Source: an uncultured Aquabacterium sp. (GTDB lineage Bacteria > Pseudomonadota > Gammaproteobacteria > Burkholderiales > Burkholderiaceae_C). From it: a stretch of DNA of 64,000 nucleotides. The position numbers were made by a program, and so were the translations under genes. Below the pieces are notes generated by a model. It was not told the DNA's origin, made no database searches, and saw nothing but the letters and a program-made list of their open reading frames with translations. The DNA lies in contig NZ_CAJYGK010000016.1 of NCBI RefSeq assembly GCF_913773725.1, positions 124,001 to 188,000 of the forward strand. The letters are read 5' to 3'. Shown in pieces: positions 30,268 to 39,737 of the stretch; the stretch's first letter is position 1, and every line of letters starts with the position of its first letter.

Positions 30268-31695
30268 ATGATGGAGGCTTCCCCGCCCGATGCTGCCGAA
30301 GCCGGCAGCTTTGAAGGCTATTTCCGCGATCCGGGCCTGGCCGCCGAACAGCCCCTGGCCTGGGCCCTGGGCCGTCGGCTCGACGCCCTTGACGCCCTGC
30401 GCGGCCTGTTCAACGGCCCGCAGGCCTTGGTGCAGCTGCGCCTGTGGTGTTTTCTGGAGTTGGCCGGCCAGCCCCAGGCGCGCCTGAGCCGCGACGACCT
30501 CAACCGCCTGTTCCACACCCTGCGCCCGGAGGCGCTCGACCTGGCCCTCAAGCGCCTGCGCGAGCTGAACCTGCTGGTGTGGGATGCCACCGCGCAGGAC
30601 CACCACCTTTCGCCCCTGGCGCAGCAGGTGCTCGCGCTGCTGGTGCCGCTGGGCACGCCGCCCGCCACCGACGGCAGCGAGGCCGACGAGGAAATGGGCG
30701 CCTTGCTGGCCCAGGTGGCCGGCGCACAGCAGCTCGGCCTCGTCAACGCCAGCCAGCTCAAGCACCTGCATGCGCAGCTGGCCCGCCTGCACGACGAGTT
30801 TGCCGAAGCCATTGCCAGCGGCTCGGAAGCCCGCCTGCGCCTGGCCCAGCCGCGCTTCGACCGCGCGCTGCAGCTCGTCGACCGTGCCGGCCAGGCCCTG
30901 ACGGCGCTGATCCGTGCCGATCACCTCGACCCGCGCCTGGAACGTGAGGCCCGCGCCATCGGCCAGGAGCAGGCCCGCCTGCTGGCCATGGCCAGCCAGT
31001 TCACCCGCGCCCTGCAGCAGGCCGACCGCCAGCGCGTGACGCTGGGCAGCACCGGCCTGACGACCTCGGACGTGCGCGCCTGGCTGCAGGGCCACCCCGC
31101 GCTGTACGAACTGCTGGGCGATGCGCTGCACACGCCCGTGCGCCCGGTCATGGTCAGCCAGCACGACCTGGTTGACGTCGCCGAAGGCGAATTCGAACGC
31201 GACCGCCCGAACGCGGGCGAGGCCGCCGGTCTGCCGCCCCCGGCCGAGGCCGCCACTGGCACGCTCGATGTGCTGAGCCTGCCCGCCGAACTCGGGGGTC
31301 TGATCGACCTGTTCGGGCGCTGGTCCGAACTGGCCACCGAGGCCGCGGCCGCCCAGGCGGCGTCCGGCGAGGCGGAGGACCCCAATGCGCCACCGCCCGG
31401 CACCCGCCCCCTGGCCGAGGCCGTGCTGGGCGGTCGCTTTGCGCAGGCCGCCTACCGCCTGCAGCTGCTGCCGCTGCTGGGCGATGCGCAGGCGCAGACC
31501 CTGAAAGGCCTGACCGGCGACCTGGCGCGCAGCCCGTGGCGCTGGGCGCCCACGCCGCGGCATGTGGCCACCGACGACGAGGCCGTGGCGCTGATCAGCG
31601 AAGGCCACCTGCGGCCCGATGCGGCCCTGCTGGCCACCGCGCCCTCCCCTGCCGCCTCGGACGCCATGCCGTCCGAGGCCCCCACCGCATCCTGA
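30268..31695 (+). CDS. Putative kleisin-like subunit of an SMC complex (MksF/JetA-like)
   Basis: 475 aa; N-terminal winged-helix-like region (RLSRDDLNRLFHTLRPEALDLALKRLRELNLLVWD), helical middle; first gene of a tight operon with an SMC ATPase. Confidence 0.6.
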   Translation: MMEASPPDAAEAGSFEGYFRDPGLAAEQPLAWALGRRLDALDALRGLFNGPQALVQLRLWCFLELAGQPQARLSRDDLNRLFHTLRPEALDLALKRLRELNLLVWDATAQDHHLSPLAQQVLALLVPLGTPPATDGSEADEEMGALLAQVAGAQQLGLVNASQLKHLHAQLARLHDEFAEAIASGSEARLRLAQPRFDRALQLVDRAGQALTALIRADHLDPRLEREARAIGQEQARLLAMASQFTRALQQADRQRVTLGSTGLTTSDVRAWLQGHPALYELLGDALHTPVRPVMVSQHDLVDVAEGEFERDRPNAGEAAGLPPPAEAATGTLDVLSLPAELGGLIDLFGRWSELATEAAAAQAASGEAEDPNAPPPGTRPLAEAVLGGRFAQAAYRLQLLPLLGDAQAQTLKGLTGDLARSPWRWAPTPRHVATDDEAVALISEGHLRPDAALLATAPSPAASDAMPSEAPTAS

Positions 31696-31703
31696 TCCAC
31701 CCG

Positions 31704-32516
31704 ATGAGCACTCTGGACGACGCGGCCCTGCTGGCCGCCGAACTGCTGGCCCGCCGATGGCTGCCGCGCCAACACCCCAAGGTCAAGCGCGCGCTGATCG
31801 ATGCCGACCTCTGGCAGGCCACGCAGGAGCGCCTGGCCCAGGTGGGCCTGCGCCTGATCGACAACCTGTATGCCGACCACGTCAGCGTGGCGCTGCTGCG
31901 CCCGGCCGAAGCCAGCGTGTTCGGCGAAGCGGGCCTCAACAGCCACAACAACATCGACCTGCCGCGCGACGCGGTGTCGCTGCTGGTGGTGCTTTGGGCG
32001 CTGATCGTGCTGCCCAAGCGCGAACGCCAGCAGGCCCGCGCCGCGAGCGCCGACGGCGAGCAGCAGAACGACATGTTCGGCAAGGAGCGCCCGCTGCCCA
32101 CCGCCGCCAGCGTCAGCCCGCTCGTGTCCTACCGCGCGCTGCTGGCCGACTTCGGCGTGCAGCTGGGCAAGAAGACCCGCATGGACGCCAACCTCAAGCG
32201 CCTGGAGAACCACGGCTTCATCACGCGCAAGGGCGAAGACATCGCCGAAGGCCCGCTGCTGGATCTGCTGCTGGATTACGACGCGCTGGCGCCGCGCATC
32301 CTGCAGGGCGCGCTGGGCGATGTGCTGGCCCAGGCCAAGCAGCTGGCCGGCGCGCTACCGTTGGCGCTCACGCAGCCCCCGCTGGAGGAGATCCCCGACG
32401 AGGACGAGCTGGCCGAGGACGCGCTGCTGGCCGCCGACGCCCCGGCGGCCATCGATGCAGCCCCGACAACAGGCTCACCCGATGAGCCTGCCGCCACCCC
32501 TGACACCCCGGCCTGA
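31704..32516 (+). CDS. Putative winged-helix accessory subunit of an SMC complex (MksE/JetB-like)
   Basis: 270 aa; FGVQLGKKTRMDANLKRLENHGFITRKGEDIAEGPLLDLLLDYDAL wHTH-like segment; 8-nt and 5-nt gaps to its neighbours. Confidence 0.65.
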   Translation: MSTLDDAALLAAELLARRWLPRQHPKVKRALIDADLWQATQERLAQVGLRLIDNLYADHVSVALLRPAEASVFGEAGLNSHNNIDLPRDAVSLLVVLWALIVLPKRERQQARAASADGEQQNDMFGKERPLPTAASVSPLVSYRALLADFGVQLGKKTRMDANLKRLENHGFITRKGEDIAEGPLLDLLLDYDALAPRILQGALGDVLAQAKQLAGALPLALTQPPLEEIPDEDELAEDALLAADAPAAIDAAPTTGSPDEPAATPDTPA

Positions 32517-32521
32517 TCGCG

Positions 32522-35347
32522 ATGTTTCACCTGCAAAGCCTTGAACTGCTGCACTGGGACTACTGCCAGCGCCTGACCCTGCCGCTCGACGGCGCCATCA
32601 TCACCGTGGCCGGGCCCAACGGCTCGGGCAAGACCACGCTGCTCGATGCCATGCGCACGCTGCTGGGCCTGGATTGCTCGGGCGGCCGCAACTACAAGAC
32701 CTACGCCCGCCACGCCAACGCCGACAGTGCCTGGCTGCGCGCCACGGTCGACAACCGCCCGCGCAACCGCCAGTCGAGCAACCGGCCGTTTGCGCGCTGC
32801 CTGCTCTACAGCGACGTCGTCACGCTGGTGTGCCGCATCGATCGCAATGGCGGCGACTGGACGCGCCGCTACCTGATGGTCGAAGACGACGTCAGCATCG
32901 AGCAGCTGATCGAGCGCGGCAGCCCCGGCGACCGCGACTGGCTGGGCATCGACAACTGGCGCAAGCGCCTCGAAGGCGCGGGCCTGTCGCGCGCCATCGC
33001 CAAGGTGCTGGCGCTTGAGCAGGGCCAGACCGACCGCCTGTGCGAATACAGCCCGCGTGAACTGCTGCGCCTGGTCTTCGACGTGTTCGGCGACCAGGAG
33101 GTGCTGGACCGCTACGACGAAGCCCGCAACCACCAGAAGCAGCTGCTGCAGGAAGTGGAAGCGGCCGAGCGCGAGCTCTCGCACGGCAAGGCCCAGCGCG
33201 CCGAGCTCGAATCGCGCGTGAACCTGTTCCGCCAGTACGAGCTGAAGTGCCACGAGCGTGAAACGCTGGCCACCGAGGTGGTGCCCGTGCTCAGCAGCCA
33301 CGAAACGCGCAGGAGCCTGGCCACCAAGCTGCGCGACCTGCACCGCCAGCGCCTGCAGTCCAGCGCCGACCGCCGCGCCCACGGGCAAGTCAAGGCCGAA
33401 CTGCTGCAGCGCCTGCAGGACCAGACCGACGCCGCCGCACGCGTCGAGGCCATCGAAGCCCAGGTGCGCACCGCCCGCCGCCTGCAGGAAGAAGCCCGCG
33501 ATGCCGAGCGCCCCATCGAGGCCCTGGTCAAGCGCGCCGACGAGCTGGCCGGCCTGGCCGTGGTCGAGGGCGATGCCGACAAGCTCACGCTGCGCATCAC
33601 CGAACTGAGCGAGCACAAGCAGAAGCTCTCGGCGCAATGGCAGCGCCTGAAGGACCAGCGCGACGACGCCCAGCGCGCGTACGACGCCCTCAAGGGCCAG
33701 CGACAGGCCCCGCCGCCACCCGACGTCAGCCGCTTCACGCGCACGCTGACCGAGGCCGGCATCGCGCACCACCTGATCGCCGACATCATCGAGATCACCG
33801 ACGAGAAGTGGCGCGCCGCGGCCGAAGGCGTGCTGCGAGGCAGCCGCTGGGTGGTGGTGCTGGCCAACCCGCGCCAGGAGGCTCAGGCCATGAGCCTGGC
33901 CGAGAAAGAGCGCTACCGCCACTACATCGTGGCCGATGCCGAAGACGCGCCCGCCAAGCCGGATGCCGAGAGCCTGCTGGCCGTGCTGAAGTTCAGCGCA
34001 CCGGCCCCGCGCTGGTTGCTGCACCAGCTGGAGAACATCCAGCGTGTGGCCAGCACCGAAGCCGGCGTCAAGCTCAAGGGCGAGTGGATCACGCCAGAGG
34101 CCTATCACCGCGATGGCCGTGGCGGCCGCTCGGTCTGGGTCGACCCGGGCCAGCACCAGTTCGGCGCCTCGGCCGTGGCCGCGCGCCGCGCGTCGATCGA
34201 AGCCCGCCTGGCCCAGCTCGATGAAGACATGACCCGCGTGGTGCGCGACCAGGCCTTCTTCGACCGGCAGTTGCAGGATGCCCGCAAGGCCACGCAAGGC
34301 TTCACCGCCGCGGCCGAGCTGGCCGAGCGCGAGGCCGAGTTCAGCGAAGCACGCCGCCAGCTGCCCATGCTCAAGCAGGCGCGCCAGGAAGCCGGCGAGC
34401 GCTGGCAGCAGGCCGAGGCCCAGCTCAAGCGCGCCGTGGTCGAGCAGACCAACGCGCAGCATGCCTACCGCCAGGCCCAGGAGCGACTCGCCCACATCGA
34501 GCAGCGCAGCGCCCAGCACGAGCGCGAATGGCAGGTTCGCTTCGACGACGTCATGGCCCAGGCCGTGATGGCGCGCGAGGTCAAGCTCTCGCTGCCCGCC
34601 GCGTGGCGCCGCCCGGCCCGCATCGCCGACATGCAGGCCCACTACGGCAACGCCACCCAGGCCCGCCTGCGCGCCGAGGCCGTTGAGCGCGAACTGAACG
34701 AAGGCCAGTGGGAGACCGATGGCACCGTGATCGAGCAGCTCACGCTGATGAACGCCAACGTGCTGCGCCAGGAAGACGAGCTGGGCCAGCGCAAGGCCAG
34801 CAACGTGGCCGCCGGCATCGCGGTCGACAACGCCCGCGCGCGCTACACCGACGTGCTCAAGGCCACGGTGCGCCGCTACCGCAAGAACATCATCGAACTG
34901 GGCCAGCTGGCCGGCGTGGAAGTCAACGCCGAACTGCCCCACCTGGATGGCGACGACAGCGTGCTGCGCCAGGCCGAGCTGCGCGTGCACTTCAACTTCG
35001 ACGGCAAGGGCGCCATCGGCCTGAACGACGGCGAGGCCTCGGGCGGGCAGCAGGTCATCAAGTCGCTCATCCTGCTGGTCGGCCTGATGAAGGACGACGA
35101 GACGCCGGGCGGCTTCGTCTTCATCGACGAACCCTTTGCCCACCTCGACGTGCGCAACATCCAGCTGGTCGGCCACTTCCTGCGCAGCACACGCGCCCAG
35201 TACGTGCTGACCACGCCGATCACGCACAACGTCGAGGTGTTCGAGCCCGCCGACATCACGCTGGTGACGGCCAAGAAGCCCAAGGGCGCACGCTGGGCGC
35301 CGCCGATCGGCGTGCTGCAGCGGCGCATCCCGGCCGACGTGTACTGA
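32522..35347 (+). CDS. SMC-like ATPase (MksB/JetC-like), 941 aa
   Basis: Walker A GPNGSGKTTLLDA, long coiled coils around a hinge-like segment (DEKWRAAAEGVLRGSRWVVVL), signature ASGGQQ, Walker B/D-loop GGFVFIDEPFAHLD. Confidence 0.88.
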   Translation: MFHLQSLELLHWDYCQRLTLPLDGAIITVAGPNGSGKTTLLDAMRTLLGLDCSGGRNYKTYARHANADSAWLRATVDNRPRNRQSSNRPFARCLLYSDVVTLVCRIDRNGGDWTRRYLMVEDDVSIEQLIERGSPGDRDWLGIDNWRKRLEGAGLSRAIAKVLALEQGQTDRLCEYSPRELLRLVFDVFGDQEVLDRYDEARNHQKQLLQEVEAAERELSHGKAQRAELESRVNLFRQYELKCHERETLATEVVPVLSSHETRRSLATKLRDLHRQRLQSSADRRAHGQVKAELLQRLQDQTDAAARVEAIEAQVRTARRLQEEARDAERPIEALVKRADELAGLAVVEGDADKLTLRITELSEHKQKLSAQWQRLKDQRDDAQRAYDALKGQRQAPPPPDVSRFTRTLTEAGIAHHLIADIIEITDEKWRAAAEGVLRGSRWVVVLANPRQEAQAMSLAEKERYRHYIVADAEDAPAKPDAESLLAVLKFSAPAPRWLLHQLENIQRVASTEAGVKLKGEWITPEAYHRDGRGGRSVWVDPGQHQFGASAVAARRASIEARLAQLDEDMTRVVRDQAFFDRQLQDARKATQGFTAAAELAEREAEFSEARRQLPMLKQARQEAGERWQQAEAQLKRAVVEQTNAQHAYRQAQERLAHIEQRSAQHEREWQVRFDDVMAQAVMAREVKLSLPAAWRRPARIADMQAHYGNATQARLRAEAVERELNEGQWETDGTVIEQLTLMNANVLRQEDELGQRKASNVAAGIAVDNARARYTDVLKATVRRYRKNIIELGQLAGVEVNAELPHLDGDDSVLRQAELRVHFNFDGKGAIGLNDGEASGGQQVIKSLILLVGLMKDDETPGGFVFIDEPFAHLDVRNIQLVGHFLRSTRAQYVLTTPITHNVEVFEPADITLVTAKKPKGARWAPPIGVLQRRIPADVY

Positions 35348-35380
35348 CGCGGCCACCAGCCGGCTGACGCCTCTCCGTGA

Positions 35381-35412
35381 CGAAGCCCGCGCCCTGCGGG
35401 CTTCGCGCTTTT
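35381..35412 (+). terminator. Rho-independent terminator after the SMC operon
   Basis: CGAAGCCCGC-GCCCT-GCGGGCTTCG followed by CGCTTTT. Confidence 0.75.
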
Positions 35413-35557
35413 AGGCCAGACGCGCCAGGCACGGCCCGCGGTGTCGGCCAATGCGCCCCTGCGTCGCCACGCGCAGCGCGGTCGCCCGCGTTTCCCCTGA
35501 AGGCAGTCCCGCAGGCGCCTCGGACACTCGCTCCAAACGACACCTCAGGAGCGAACC

Positions 35558-36823
35558 ATGATCCGCCTCATCTCTGCCCGCATGGCCGCCCGGGTGCTGG
35601 CCCTGGGCCTGCTCGGCGCCTCGGCCGCGCACGCCGGCTTCTTCCAATGGGAGGCCGTCGAACTGCCCGCCAGTTCGGGCGCCAGCTGCGGCAACGGCAC
35701 GCCCTACCGCTTCTTCGTCAACCGCACGCCCTTCACCAGCAAGACCGTGGTGATGTTCGAAGGCGGTGGCGCCTGCTGGGACCAGGCTGCGTGCAAGGGC
35801 GGCACGCTGCTCGATGCCGTCAACCCCGACGGCATCCCCGCGAATTACATGAGCGACTTCAACCGCCAGGCGCACTGGGGGCTCGTCACCCCGTTCACGG
35901 CACGCATCCACCCGCTGCAAGCCGTGCAGACGCAAAGCTGGAACATCGTCTACCTCACCTACTGCACGGGCGACGTGCACACCGGCAACAAGGTGGCCGT
36001 GTACGACAACGTCAACCCGAGCCAACCGCTGGCCTACTACCACCGCGGCGCCGTCAACGCCAAGGCTGTGGCCGCATGGATGGCCAAGAACATGAAGCAG
36101 CCCGAGCACCTCTTCCTCACCGGCTTTTCAGCAGGGGGCGTCGGCTCAGCGGCGCTGTACCCGGCCTTCCGCACTGCGCTGAACCCCAGGAAGATGGCGC
36201 TGCTGTCCGACTCCGGCCCGCTGTTCGATGTCCCGAAGAACGCCACGCCGGCCCAGGCGCCGTCCGTGCTGCTGCACAACAAGATCCGCACCGTGTGGGG
36301 ACTGGACGGCCCGCAAGGCCTGGTCACCGAGCTCATTGACAAGTACCCGCAGGCGGGCTCGGCCGACAACCTGGGCAGCATCACCGCAGGCCTGGGCAAG
36401 ATCTTCCCGAAGGACCGGATCGGCTACGCCAACTTCCAGGAGGACACGAACTTCTCGGCCTTCTCGTACCAGAAGTTCTACCCGGAAATTGCGAATGCGC
36501 CGGACGAGGCCACGCGGCTCAAGCTGCTGAACCAGAAGTGGCGCCAGGAGTTGACGCCCTGGGTAGCGCAGATGGAGACGCAGCCCAACATCGGCTACTA
36601 CATCCCCAACAAGCGCGAACTCAATGGCTCGCACTGCCTGACCATCGTGACCTTCGGGGGCACCAGCATCGTCGAGCGCGGCCTGAGCTCGGTGAAGTCC
36701 TTCGTCGACAACCTGCTCGATGGCACCGGGCCGGTGATGCGTGCGTGGGAATCGAATCCCACTTCGCAGCGCGTGCTGCTGTCCGACTGGTTCGCCGACT
36801 GGCTCGCCCCGCTGATTCCCTGA
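35558..36823 (+). CDS. Secreted pectin-acetylesterase-family protein
   Basis: Signal peptide; VVMFEGGGACWD, YCTGDVHTG, FLTGFSAGGVGSAALYPAF. Confidence 0.82.
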   Translation: MIRLISARMAARVLALGLLGASAAHAGFFQWEAVELPASSGASCGNGTPYRFFVNRTPFTSKTVVMFEGGGACWDQAACKGGTLLDAVNPDGIPANYMSDFNRQAHWGLVTPFTARIHPLQAVQTQSWNIVYLTYCTGDVHTGNKVAVYDNVNPSQPLAYYHRGAVNAKAVAAWMAKNMKQPEHLFLTGFSAGGVGSAALYPAFRTALNPRKMALLSDSGPLFDVPKNATPAQAPSVLLHNKIRTVWGLDGPQGLVTELIDKYPQAGSADNLGSITAGLGKIFPKDRIGYANFQEDTNFSAFSYQKFYPEIANAPDEATRLKLLNQKWRQELTPWVAQMETQPNIGYYIPNKRELNGSHCLTIVTFGGTSIVERGLSSVKSFVDNLLDGTGPVMRAWESNPTSQRVLLSDWFADWLAPLIP

Positions 36824-36845
36824 AACGCGACGCAGCGGGCAAGCT

Positions 36846-37514
36846 TCAGTTGGCTGCCCGCTTCACGAACACGAGCGAGGCGCCCAGCGCCATCAGCACG
36901 CCGCCGAACAGGCGATCGCGCACGCGGCGTGCCGAGGGGCGCTTCATCAGGCGCTGCAGGCCGGCCGCCACATGGGCATAGCCCAGCCGCATCACGATGA
37001 GGTCGATCACGACGCTGGTGGCTGAGCAGATGAGCAACTGCAGCCACAGCGGCCGGGCCGGGTCCAGGAACTGCGGCAGCACCGCGACCATGAAGACGAT
37101 GCCCTTGGGGTTGGTGACATTGGTGAGCACCCCCTGCGCGAAGCACACGCGCGCCGGCGTGGCCGCCGTCACCGCCATGCGCCAGGTGGCACCGGTGGCC
37201 GGCGTGTCGGCCACCACCTCGGGCTCGCGGGTGGCCGCGCGCCACTGGCCGATGCCCAGCCACACCAGGTAAGCAGCGCCGGCCCACTTCAAGGCGGTGA
37301 AAGCCTGCTCCGAAGCCAGCAGCACCGCGCCCAGCCCGACGCCCGACACCAGCAGCACGGCCACCAGCCCCACCTGCAGGCCCAGCACCCCGGGCATCAC
37401 ACCGCGCACGCCGCGCGCCATGCTGTGCGTCATCGTCAGCAAGGCGCCCGAGCCGGGCGACACCGAAATCAAGGTCATGGCCGCGACATAGGCCATCCAC
37501 ACGTGCAAGTCCAT
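36846..37514 (-). CDS. LysE/RhtB-family amino-acid exporter
   Basis: AMTLISVSPGSGALLTMTHSMARGVRGVMPGVLGLQVG and the multi-TM pattern. Confidence 0.9.
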   Translation of the reverse strand: MDLHVWMAYVAAMTLISVSPGSGALLTMTHSMARGVRGVMPGVLGLQVGLVAVLLVSGVGLGAVLLASEQAFTALKWAGAAYLVWLGIGQWRAATREPEVVADTPATGATWRMAVTAATPARVCFAQGVLTNVTNPKGIVFMVAVLPQFLDPARPLWLQLLICSATSVVIDLIVMRLGYAHVAAGLQRLMKRPSARRVRDRLFGGVLMALGASLVFVKRAAN

Positions 37515-37634
37515 GCCCGCACTCTAACCCGCCAGCGCCGGAAACGCAGGACAATGCGGGCCTGCCCGTGCGGCCCGCGCGCCTCCGCGCGACCGACACG
37601 GCGCAGCCCCCGCCGCCTCCGTCTGCCTCGCCTC

Positions 37635-39656
37635 GTGTCCACCGCCCTGCCCTCTCGCTCCGCCGCGCCCCAGATCCCCATCCTGCCTGCAGCCCCGGCA
37701 GGCAACGCGGCGCCCGGCCCGGACACTGGCACACTGAAGGCCGGGCAGCACCTCCGCGTGCTGGCGCTCATCCCGCCGATGACGCAGCTCAACACGCCCT
37801 ACCCGTCGACCGCCTACCTGACCGGCTTTCTGCGCTCGCGCGGTGTGGCCGCGTTCCAGGAAGACTTGGCGCTTGCGCTGGTGCTGAAACTGCTGTCGCC
37901 CGACGGGCTGACCCGGCTGCGGCCGCTTGCCGAGGCCGTGCCCGAGCGCCGCCGCAGCGCCACCCTGCAGCTGTTCCTGGCCGAGTTCGACCGCTATCAC
38001 GCCACCATCGGCCGCGTGATCGCTTTCCTGCAAGGCCGCGACCCCACGCTGGCGCACCGCATCAACACCCGCGGCTACCTGCCCGAAGGGCCGCGTTTCC
38101 AGAGCCTCGACAACTACGTCGACGACGAGGGCGGAGACCCGCTGTCGTGGGCCTTCGGCGCCCTGGGCCTGCAGGACCGTGCCCGGCATCTGGCCACGCT
38201 GTACCTCAACGACCTGGCCGACGTGCTGAAGCAGGCCGTCGACCCGCGCTTCGAGTTCGTGCGCTACGCCGAATCGATTGCCGCCAGCCAGCACAGCTTC
38301 GACCCGCTGGCCGAGGCCCTGGCCACCCCGCCCAACCTGATCGACACGACGCTGGCCGCGTTGACGCTGGACGCCGTGCAGCGCCACCAGCCCGACCTGG
38401 TGCTGCTGTCCGTGCCCTTCCCGGGCAGCGTGTATGCCGCATTGCGCATCGCGCAGACCATCAAGGCGCACCATCCCACAGTGCGCATCGGCCTGGGCGG
38501 CGGCTTCGTCAACACCGAGCTGCGCGAGCTGGCCGAGCCACGCCTGTTCGATTTCGTCGACTTCGTGACGCTGGACGCCGGCGAGCGCCCGCTGCTGGCC
38601 CTGCTGGAGCACCTGGCCGGCGCCCGACCCACCGAACAGCTGGTGCGCACCTTCGTGCGCGACGAGACGGGGGCCGTGCGGTTGATGCGCCACCCGGAGC
38701 CGGACGTGCCGTTCGAGCACGTTGGCACACCCACCTGGGACGGCCTGCCGTTGCACGACTACCTGTCGCTGCTCGACATGCTGAACCCGATGAACCGGCT
38801 GTGGTCGGACGGGCGCTGGAACAAGCTCACGGTGGCGCATGGCTGCTACTGGAAGAAGTGCAGCTTCTGCGACGTGAGCCTGGATTACATCTCGCGCTAC
38901 GAAGCGGCTTCGGCCGCCGAACTGGCCGACCGCATCGAGGCGATCGTGAAGGAGACCGGCCAGACCGGCTTTCACTTTGTGGACGAAGCCGCGCCCCCCA
39001 AGGTGCTGCGCGCACTGGCTCATGAACTGATCCAGCGCCAGCTCGGCATCTCGTGGTGGGGCAATGTGCGCTTCGAAAAATCGTTCACGCCCGAGCTGTG
39101 CCAGCTGCTGGCCGACAGCGGCTGCATCGCCATTTCCGGCGGGCTGGAAGTGGCCAGCGACCGCCTGCTGCAGCTGATGAAGAAGGGCGTCTCGGTGGAA
39201 CAAGTCGCGCGCGTGACCCGGGCCTTCAGCGACGCCGGCATCCTCGTGCATGCCTACCTGATGTACGGCTTTCCGACGCAGACCGTGCAGGACACGGTCG
39301 ATGCACTGGAGTACGTGCGCCAGCTGTTCGAGAACGGCTGCATCCAGTCCGGCTTCTTCCACCGCTTTGCGTGCACCGTGCACTCACCGGTGGGGCAGGA
39401 CCCGGCCGCCTATGGCGTGACGCTGCAGCCGCTGCCGGCCGGTGGCTTCGCGAAGAACGACGTGGCCTTCATCGACCCCACGGGCGTCGACCACGACGCG
39501 CTGGGCAAGGCGCTGAAAAAGGCCATCTACAACTTCATGCATGGCATCGGGCTGGACGCCGATGTGCGCAGCTGGTTCGATGTGCGCGTGCCGAAACCCA
39601 CGGTGGGGCGACACCGGATTGCCAAGGCGCTGACCCAACGCAGCGGGGGCCGCTGA
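37635..39656 (+). CDS. B12-binding-type radical SAM protein (GTG start tentative)
   Basis: N-terminal B12-binding-like fold (LVLLSVPFPGSVYAALRIAQTIKAHHPTVRIGLGGGFVN), cluster motif CYWKKCSFC, YLMYGFPTQTVQDTVDALE. Confidence 0.82.
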   Translation: MSTALPSRSAAPQIPILPAAPAGNAAPGPDTGTLKAGQHLRVLALIPPMTQLNTPYPSTAYLTGFLRSRGVAAFQEDLALALVLKLLSPDGLTRLRPLAEAVPERRRSATLQLFLAEFDRYHATIGRVIAFLQGRDPTLAHRINTRGYLPEGPRFQSLDNYVDDEGGDPLSWAFGALGLQDRARHLATLYLNDLADVLKQAVDPRFEFVRYAESIAASQHSFDPLAEALATPPNLIDTTLAALTLDAVQRHQPDLVLLSVPFPGSVYAALRIAQTIKAHHPTVRIGLGGGFVNTELRELAEPRLFDFVDFVTLDAGERPLLALLEHLAGARPTEQLVRTFVRDETGAVRLMRHPEPDVPFEHVGTPTWDGLPLHDYLSLLDMLNPMNRLWSDGRWNKLTVAHGCYWKKCSFCDVSLDYISRYEAASAAELADRIEAIVKETGQTGFHFVDEAAPPKVLRALAHELIQRQLGISWWGNVRFEKSFTPELCQLLADSGCIAISGGLEVASDRLLQLMKKGVSVEQVARVTRAFSDAGILVHAYLMYGFPTQTVQDTVDALEYVRQLFENGCIQSGFFHRFACTVHSPVGQDPAAYGVTLQPLPAGGFAKNDVAFIDPTGVDHDALGKALKKAIYNFMHGIGLDADVRSWFDVRVPKPTVGRHRIAKALTQRSGGR

Positions 39657-39663
39657 CAAGAAA

Positions 39664-39687
39664 AAAGCGGACCCGAAGGTCCGCTTT
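39664..39687. terminator. Bidirectional hairpin terminator between convergent genes
   Basis: AAAGCGGACC-CGAA-GGTCCGCTTT, a 10-bp stem. Confidence 0.8.
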
Positions 39688-39737
39688 GGAGAGAGGGCGC
39701 TGCGGGACGATGCCCGCGTAGGCGCACAGCGCGTCGA

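Noticed and set aside
30268-35347. Calling the SMC cassette a complete Wadjet defence system
   Set aside because: No JetD/TOPRIM nuclease gene upstream or downstream in the window; an operon-ending terminator follows the SMC gene.
32276-35356. 1026-aa ORF on the minus strand
   Set aside because: Antisense to the SMC-like gene; composition is the His/Gly/Gln/Val-rich shadow typical of GC-rich antisense frames, with no recognisable domain.
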